DNA from: Acidaminobacter sp. JC074
Lineage (GTDB): Bacteria; Bacillota; Clostridia; Peptostreptococcales; Acidaminobacteraceae
Reading direction: 5' to 3'
NCBI RefSeq assembly: GCF_022496765.1
Contig: NZ_VANV01000009.1
Location: forward strand, 34 to 64,033
DNA: 64,000 nucleotides
The position numbers and the translations under genes are program-made. Below are positions 59,590-64,000 of the stretch, one piece after another. Below the pieces are notes generated by a model. It had not been told where the DNA came from and made no database searches. It worked only from the letters and a program-made list of their open reading frames with translations. Each line of letters opens with the position of its first letter. The stretch's first letter is position 1.

Positions 59590-60246
59590 ATGAAATATCT
59601 ATTCTTATCTTTATTTTTAATCATCAGTCTCATCAATGTCTTTACTCAAAACAAAAGATTTTCTCCAATTTATAAACGTATAACCAAACCACTGATTATC
59701 CCGTTTTTAATACTCTTTTATATGCAAACAGAAACCTATAACAACTTACTGGTCATGGCCTTATTATTTGGATGGATAGGTGACGTCTTAATTATATTTC
59801 ATCACTACCTTAAAGATGGTCAAACATACAAGATTTATCCTATTATCAGTGGCCTTGCAGCCTTTTTAATAGGACATGTTTTCTACATTTTTCTATTCAA
59901 AGATAATGTGGTATTTTCACCACTTATACTTGCCTACATCATTGTTTATATAGCTACCAATATCTCACTATTTAAGATAGGGCTTTTAAAATCTGAAAGT
60001 AGCCTGCTTAAAACCAGTCAGAAAAAGCTACTTAAAACAGCCATTCTCCTCTACTCTTTTGTTATTTTGACCATGTCATATTTTAGCTTTTATGTCAATG
60101 CGACTGTCTTTTTAGGCAGCCTAAGCTTTTTAGTATCCGATACCATCCTATCTTTAAAAGAGTTCGGTCAAGTCAAACTACCAGAAGAAATGGTGATGAT
60201 TACCTACATTTTAGCCCAGTTTCTAATTGTTCTAGGAAATATTTAA
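59590..60246 (+). CDS. YhhN/TMEM86-family membrane protein
   Basis: The 218-residue protein has eight or so short helices and YhhN motifs (RITKPLIIPFLILFYMQT, LLFGWIGDVLIIF, GLAAFLIGHVFYIFLF, SFLVSDTILSLKEF). The animal homologue TMEM86B is a lysoplasmalogenase. Plasmalogens occur in anaerobic clostridia, so a role in vinyl-ether lipid turnover is attractive but unproven. ACAAGGAGAAC precedes the ATG. It diverges from the cyclase-family gene. Confidence 0.8.
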   Translation: MKYLFLSLFLIISLINVFTQNKRFSPIYKRITKPLIIPFLILFYMQTETYNNLLVMALLFGWIGDVLIIFHHYLKDGQTYKIYPIISGLAAFLIGHVFYIFLFKDNVVFSPLILAYIIVYIATNISLFKIGLLKSESSLLKTSQKKLLKTAILLYSFVILTMSYFSFYVNATVFLGSLSFLVSDTILSLKEFGQVKLPEEMVMITYILAQFLIVLGNI

Positions 60247-60273
60247 GCACTTAGATTAAGTCTCTAAGTGCTT
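60245..60273. terminator. Bidirectional terminator
   Basis: An 11-bp stem AAGCACTTAGA / TCTAAGTGCTT with a 7-base loop lies between the convergent YhhN and GNAT genes. Confidence 0.65.
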
Positions 60274-60696
60274 TAAGTCCAGTCTCATAGTATACATGCT
60301 TTCACCTGGTGGATAATCTTTTATCTCACCAATAACATAAAAACCAAATTTTTCATAAAAATCTCTTGCCTGAAAAGAAAATGTTTCTAGACATATAAAA
60401 TCCACCTGGGCTTCCTTTGCTATTTCAATGAGCTTTTTAAGCATCTTCGAGCCAATACCCGCATGCCTATTACTTGGTCTAACAAAGAACTCATCTAAAT
60501 AAATCATCTGCCAGTACATTCTTGCAGACAAGCCACCAATTAATTTTTTATCCTCTTTTTCAGTAATCAAGATGTGCTTAACATAGCCTTCTTGCCTAGA
60601 AGCCTTATGATAGGGCGAGTGATCATCATTAAATGAACGTATGGACTTTTTCAGTTCATCTATGATGTCCTGTTTCTTCTCATATTTAATATCCAT
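60256..60696 (-). CDS. GNAT-family N-acetyltransferase
   Basis: The 146-residue protein has LDEFFVRPSNRHAGIGSKMLKKLIEIA (acetyl-CoA loop RHAGIG) and LETFSFQARDFYEKFGFYVIGEIKDYP. This pattern is common in GNATs acting on small amines. It overlaps the upstream GNAT gene by one base and shares the operon with it. TTGGAGG precedes the ATG. Confidence 0.82.
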   Translation of the reverse strand: MDIKYEKKQDIIDELKKSIRSFNDDHSPYHKASRQEGYVKHILITEKEDKKLIGGLSARMYWQMIYLDEFFVRPSNRHAGIGSKMLKKLIEIAKEAQVDFICLETFSFQARDFYEKFGFYVIGEIKDYPPGESMYTMRLDLKHLET

Positions 60697-61115
60697 TAAT
60701 CCTCCAAATAAGTAGATGGTCCAGGATATTTAGCCATAGCAGTCTTATGCTTCTTAAAGCCTAGTTTATCGTAAAATTCTTCAGCAACAAATGAAGAGGT
60801 CAGTCCAAATAATAAATGTTCACCCTCCATCAAATGGTCCATAATGCCCTTACCAATGCCTTTTTTCTGATAAGAAGGTCTGACACCTATATCATGAATC
60901 CAGCCATAACATTCACCATCAGAAATCATTCTGCCAGCACCGACAATGGTCTTATTATCCCAAGCTGTAACCACCTTATAAGTGTTTAGAAAGGCTTTCT
61001 TGATTTTATCTGCTTGGCCTGCTCTTGCTAAGCCTATAACACCATCTACTTCCGTGTACATATCAACAAGTGACGTCCAATCAATGTCTTTTGTTCCTAG
61101 TTTATATTCAATCAT
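60696..61115 (-). CDS. GNAT-family N-acetyltransferase
   Basis: The 139-residue protein has HDIGVRPSYQKKGIGKGIMDHLM (acetyl-CoA loop) and FVAEEFYDKLGFKKHKTAMAKYPG. The short form with GAGRMISDGECYGWIHDIGV resembles YesJ/aminoglycoside-like GNATs. AAGGAGGTTAT precedes the ATG. It is the first of two coupled acetyltransferase genes. Confidence 0.82.
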   Translation of the reverse strand: MIEYKLGTKDIDWTSLVDMYTEVDGVIGLARAGQADKIKKAFLNTYKVVTAWDNKTIVGAGRMISDGECYGWIHDIGVRPSYQKKGIGKGIMDHLMEGEHLLFGLTSSFVAEEFYDKLGFKKHKTAMAKYPGPSTYLED

Positions 61116-61176
61116 ATAACCTCCTTATGCTTTAATTATACCTCTCTTTATTAAGGTCTAAAGCTATAATTTGGTT

Positions 61177-61935
61177 TTAGTCGTTCTTATCAGACATGTA
61201 CTTGCTGTGAAAAACATGTCTAAGTCCTCTTGTCATAATGAGTGGAATGACTGACAAATGGGTTTCGTTATCAAAGATTGTCATGTTTAGATCTTTATAG
61301 CCCATGCCCTTAAGTTTTTCTTCCATCAGCTCTACATTAGAAACCATGCCTGCAAAGGCAGGTTCATAAATTGCTTCTAGGCCACCTACACCTAAGAAAA
61401 TTTCAGCTTGACTGTTAAATGGATTCATCCACTTAAAGATTGATGATTGATCATAATAGATAGATGGACTGCCAATGATATATTTCGAAAAGATTTTTTT
61501 CTTTTGAAACAGGCTGTACAAGGCAAAGAGTCCACTGTAGGAATCACCAAATAATACCGACTCCTTAACAGGATACTTACTTTCTATATAAGGCATAATT
61601 TCACTTGTCATAAAATCATAAAACGCACCTGCCCCTCCACCTAAATCAGAATCTAATGACTTAGCGTGTAGATAGTCTCTGTCTCTTAGTGACATATGTT
61701 TGGCATCATCTGGATAGCCTATACCTACAACAATAATTTCAGGAATCTCCTGACCAAACTGAAGAAGATTAGAAACACCTTTAAAGATTTCATAAAATAT
61801 ATTGCTATCAAGAACATAAACAAGTGGATAGGTCTTTTCTTTTTCATAGCCAACCGGCAAACAAATAGATATTTTAAAATCATCTTCTATAACTTTACTA
61901 TGTAAAATATATGTTTCTTCTTTTCTTAATTTCAT
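61177..61935 (-). CDS. Esterase of the IroE/YbbA (esterase D) family
   Basis: The 252-residue alpha/beta hydrolase has FKISICLPVGYEKEKTYPLVYVLD, the nucleophile elbow LFGDSYSGLFALYSL (GxSxxG), and a His near NETHLSVIPL. This is the IroE/esterase D-like group, often hydrolysing siderophore or acyl esters. It has no signal peptide. I start at the ATG behind GGGGGTATC; an upstream in-frame start lacks a ribosome site. Substrate unknown. Confidence 0.82.
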   Translation of the reverse strand: MKLRKEETYILHSKVIEDDFKISICLPVGYEKEKTYPLVYVLDSNIFYEIFKGVSNLLQFGQEIPEIIVVGIGYPDDAKHMSLRDRDYLHAKSLDSDLGGGAGAFYDFMTSEIMPYIESKYPVKESVLFGDSYSGLFALYSLFQKKKIFSKYIIGSPSIYYDQSSIFKWMNPFNSQAEIFLGVGGLEAIYEPAFAGMVSNVELMEEKLKGMGYKDLNMTIFDNETHLSVIPLIMTRGLRHVFHSKYMSDKND

Positions 61936-62136
61936 GATACCCCCTTGTTTTAGGCTATCATATCTGTTTTTTTGAGTCAACAAACAACCAAATCCTCCGC
62001 TCTTCATAAACTCATAGCATCATCATTATCTATTTCTAGTTATATGGCCTTCTTTTATGATAGAATAGGTTCAACAAAATACCTTTTGAAAGAATGCTTG
62101 ACCAGATACAAGCTGGTTTAACTTAATGGAGGAAAT

Positions 62137-63069
62137 ATGACGACTAAAAACAAATTAATCTATGGTACCATGGGCCTCGGTGGTGGCTGGGACAAGAATC
62201 CTATACAAGAAAAAGATATCCAGCAAGCCAAAGAAATGATTCAAACATGTTTAGATACAGGCATCAAGCACTTTGATCATGCAGATATATACCAGTTTGG
62301 TAAAGCTGAAACATGTTTTGGAAAGGCAGTAGAAGAACTGAACATAGATAGACAGTCCTTGATTTATCAAACGAAAGCCAGCATAGATTTAAAGAAAAGT
62401 GTGACTGAATACAACCAATCAGGCAATTATATAAAGACTCATCTAGATGACTCTTTGAAAAGACTCTCTACGACTTATGTGGACTACTTTCTGCTTCATA
62501 GACCCGACCCACTTACCCAGCTAGACTCATTAAAAAGGTCACTGCATAAGCTTAAAGATCAAGGAAAGTTTTTAAACTTAGGTGTTTCTAATATGAATCA
62601 CCAGCAAATTGAAATGTTATCTAACAAGTTGGATATGCCGATTGTTGTCAACCAATTGGAAATGAGTTTATTAAAACATGGTTTTGTTGAAAGAACAATT
62701 CTTGTCAATCATGAAAACAATCACAAGGTGGATTTTCCAGAAGGAACCATAGAATATTGTGTGCGTCATGATATAGACCTTCAAGCTTGGGGGTCATCTA
62801 GTCAAGGCATCTTTTCTAAAACAACACCGGCTAGTATAGAAATAGAAAATACACGAAAGTACTTAAGAGACTTGGCTGAGTTAAAGAATACCACAATCGA
62901 CAGTTTGGTCATCAAATGGCTGATGAAACATTTCGCTTCCATTTCCCCTGTGATTGGGACAACCAATAAAAACAGGCTTATGAAACTGGCGGATATGCAT
63001 GCATATAACTTAAGTAGAGAAGAATGGTACAATATACTATTTCAAATTAGAGGAAAACAAATACCATAA
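62137..63069 (+). CDS. Aldo/keto reductase (YdhF-like)
   Basis: The 310-residue (beta/alpha)8 NADPH oxidoreductase has IYGTMGLGGGWD, GIKHFDHADIYQFGKAE (catalytic Asp and Tyr), QTKASIDLK (Lys), VDYFLLHRPDP and SPVIGTTNKNRLM near the C-terminal cofactor site. It reduces an aldehyde or ketone. AATGGAGG precedes the ATG. A terminator follows. Confidence 0.9.
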   Translation: MTTKNKLIYGTMGLGGGWDKNPIQEKDIQQAKEMIQTCLDTGIKHFDHADIYQFGKAETCFGKAVEELNIDRQSLIYQTKASIDLKKSVTEYNQSGNYIKTHLDDSLKRLSTTYVDYFLLHRPDPLTQLDSLKRSLHKLKDQGKFLNLGVSNMNHQQIEMLSNKLDMPIVVNQLEMSLLKHGFVERTILVNHENNHKVDFPEGTIEYCVRHDIDLQAWGSSSQGIFSKTTPASIEIENTRKYLRDLAELKNTTIDSLVIKWLMKHFASISPVIGTTNKNRLMKLADMHAYNLSREEWYNILFQIRGKQIP

Positions 63070-63079
63070 TCTTGTTTGT

Positions 63080-63104
63080 AAGGAGGTCCTTGACCTCCTT
63101 TTTA
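63080..63104 (+). terminator. Terminator of the aldo/keto reductase gene
   Basis: A 9-bp stem AAGGAGGTC / GACCTCCTT with a 3-base loop is followed by TTTAAG. Confidence 0.7.
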
Positions 63105-63182
63105 AGTTGAGAATACAATTTTTAAAAAAGTCTCTGATCAAAACTACCTTACTATTAATTTTTCATTTAAGGCATCTAAAAC

Positions 63183-63211
63183 TTTACTAAGAACACATGT
63201 TCGTGTATAAT
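63183..63211 (+). promoter_or_regulatory. Promoter with LexA-type SOS box
   Basis: TTTACT (63183-63188), 17 bases and TATAAT (63206-63211) form a good sigma-A promoter. The spacer holds GAACACATGTTC (63191-63202), extending to AGAACACATGTTCG, which matches 13 of 14 positions of the Gram-positive LexA consensus CGAACRNRYGTTCG. Bound LexA would block the promoter. Confidence 0.7.
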
Positions 63212-63241
63212 GAAGGTGTAACTAGATAGATTGTAGGTGAT

Positions 63242-63505
63242 GTGTTGAAAGTAGTTTGTAAACCAATAGAGATGATTGCTTGGTTTGAAAAGGACGGAAA
63301 AGTTCATCCTATTAAGTTTCGACTCAAAGAAGATGATCAGAATCAGGTAATCCCCATCGAACGTATTCGGTGTGTTAAACTAGAAAAGCTGGGTGGCAAT
63401 CAGATGTATGTATTTGAGTGCGAAAGCCACTTTAAAGGTATTATGAAAATTTATGAAATCAAATATGAAATGGATACTTGTAAATGGATGCTCTTCAAAA
63501 TATAA
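63242..63505 (+). CDS. Unknown 87-residue protein, probably SOS-regulated
   Basis: I do not know a function. The protein is small, beta-rich and soluble, with a motif MIAWFEKDGKVHPIKFRL near the start and YEIKYEMDTCKWMLFKI at the end. The start is GTG or the adjacent TTG, both after AGGTG. A LexA box sits in its promoter, so it should be induced by DNA damage. Single-gene unit: promoter upstream, terminator downstream. Confidence 0.7.
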   Translation: MLKVVCKPIEMIAWFEKDGKVHPIKFRLKEDDQNQVIPIERIRCVKLEKLGGNQMYVFECESHFKGIMKIYEIKYEMDTCKWMLFKI

Positions 63506-63541
63506 AAGGTCGCTTCAGCGACCTTTTGTCACACTTGTGAC
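63504..63541. terminator. Terminator plus adjacent palindrome
   Basis: AAAAGGTCGC / GCGACCTTTT (10 bp, TTCA loop) ends the 87-residue gene. A second perfect palindrome GTCACA-CT-TGTGAC (63528-63541) follows directly and ends two bases before the convergent gene's stop. Confidence 0.7.
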
Positions 63542-63542
63542 A

Positions 63543-63881
63543 TTATCCTTTATAATAGACAATTGCAGTTTTTACGAATCGCCCTTCTTTTAAAGGTTTC
63601 GCCGGCCCAGGAAAATAACCATAGTGACCCATTATATAACGAATCATGGAACCAGAAACCTGACGGTGGCGATGATTCAACTCTAAATCATACTCATGAT
63701 TCATATAGCCTTCTAAATCATAAACAACCGCTTCTAAGGCAGGACGTCCATTTTTAGTCGACCTGATCATCTTATCTATATTTTCCTCTTTTATAAGATG
63801 GTTAAATATCTTCTCAAGCGTTTGATTATCTGAAAACGATTTAAAACGTTTGGATTCTAATAGATACAGTTGAAAATGCAT
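63543..63881 (-). CDS. Unknown 112-residue protein
   Basis: I do not recognise a family. The protein is soluble, basic and His-rich (ELNHRHRQVSGSMIRYIMGHYGYFPG), with a FPGPAKPLKEGRFVKTAIVYY end. Its start (ATG behind GGAGGTGTG) overlaps the stop of a HAD-hydrolase gene as TGATG, so the pair is coupled. A GTG one codon earlier is an alternative start. Confidence 0.65.
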   Translation of the reverse strand: MHFQLYLLESKRFKSFSDNQTLEKIFNHLIKEENIDKMIRSTKNGRPALEAVVYDLEGYMNHEYDLELNHRHRQVSGSMIRYIMGHYGYFPGPAKPLKEGRFVKTAIVYYKG

Positions 63882-64000
63882 CACACCTCCAAAAGAACCT
63901 GTCTTAACTCATCTAAAGACTTAACAGAATAAGTTGGCTCTATATCAAATCTTTTCACATAATCATGTCTGTTTATCCAGCAGGTATCAATGCCAAGTTT
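63881..64000 (-). CDS. C-terminal end of a HAD-family hydrolase (partial)
   Basis: The last 39 codons of a gene entering from the right edge encode KLGIDTCWINRHDYVKR and end DELRQVLLEV. This is the typical tail of YjjG/YfnB-like HAD phosphatases (GIDTCW.N, then a C-terminal helix). The nucleophile and motif IV lie outside. It overlaps the downstream gene by one base. Confidence 0.7.
   Translation of the reverse strand, partial: KLGIDTCWINRHDYVKRFDIEPTYSVKSLDELRQVLLEV

Noticed and set aside
1..64000. CRISPR arrays, tRNA, rRNA, insertion sequences or prophage genes
   Set aside because: I found no repeat-spacer pattern, no cloverleaf or ribosomal sequence, and no transposase, integrase or phage structural gene among the reading frames.

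Overview
The window looks like chromosomal DNA of an anaerobic, low-GC fermentative Bacillota, most likely a clostridium-type organism. Evidence: a trimeric NADH-linked [FeFe] hydrogenase (HydCBA), a 43-residue CXXC protein of the clostridial CD1871A type, a sigma-54 response regulator, strong AGGAGG ribosome sites, AT-rich spacers and many short hairpin-plus-T terminators. I cannot name the species. I saw no rRNA, tRNA, insertion sequence, prophage or CRISPR array. Both ends cut a gene: a Crp/Fnr-like tail at base 1 and a HAD-phosphatase tail at base 64000.

Layout. 0-6.2 kb: beta-propeller protein, SEC-C methionine aminopeptidase, and the hydCBA operon behind a 459-base regulatory region. 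6.2-9.4 kb: nucleoside hydrolase, ribokinase and HD phosphohydrolase, divergent from a Crp-like regulator broken by one in-frame stop. 9.4-14.6 kb: an envelope redox operon (TlpA-like lipoprotein, CD1871A-type peptide, polyferredoxin-like membrane protein, zincin lipoprotein), divergent from an OmpR-type two-component system. 14.6-28.3 kb: small acetyltransferases and hydrolases, a TetR-controlled ABC-2 exporter with three evenly spaced operators, an NtrC/sensor-kinase pair with a periplasmic solute-binding sensor, a FosB-like enzyme, a Nudix-GNAT fusion, YqeK and a Rieske oxygenase. 28.4-35.8 kb: an amino-acid ABC transporter, TldE/TldD and a U32 protein. 36-45 kb: acetyltransferases, an alpha/beta hydrolase-GNAT fusion, an APH-like kinase, a MazG-like protein, an orphan AmrS radical-SAM enzyme, unknown membrane proteins, DHH and Nudix enzymes.

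45-57 kb is the most distinctive region. It holds an ABC sugar importer, a GT4 glycosyltransferase-like protein, a LacI regulator, a GH13_18 phosphorylase of the glucosylglycerate-phosphorylase type, mannose-6-phosphate isomerase and a GH130 mannoside phosphorylase. Next to it are a glycerate kinase and a CdaR-type regulator. Read together they suggest import and phosphorolysis of a glycerate-containing (glucosyl- or mannosylglucosyl-glycerate-like) solute. A 19-bp operator-like motif recurs at the importer promoter and in front of the phosphorylase.

57-64 kb: glutaminyl-tRNA synthetase preceded by a 24-codon leader ORF with clustered Gln codons, a cyclase-family hydrolase, a YhhN protein, acetyltransferases, an esterase, an aldo/keto reductase, and an 87-residue protein whose promoter carries a LexA-type SOS box. 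Start sites were moved where a Shine-Dalgarno sequence and family alignment pointed to an internal ATG.
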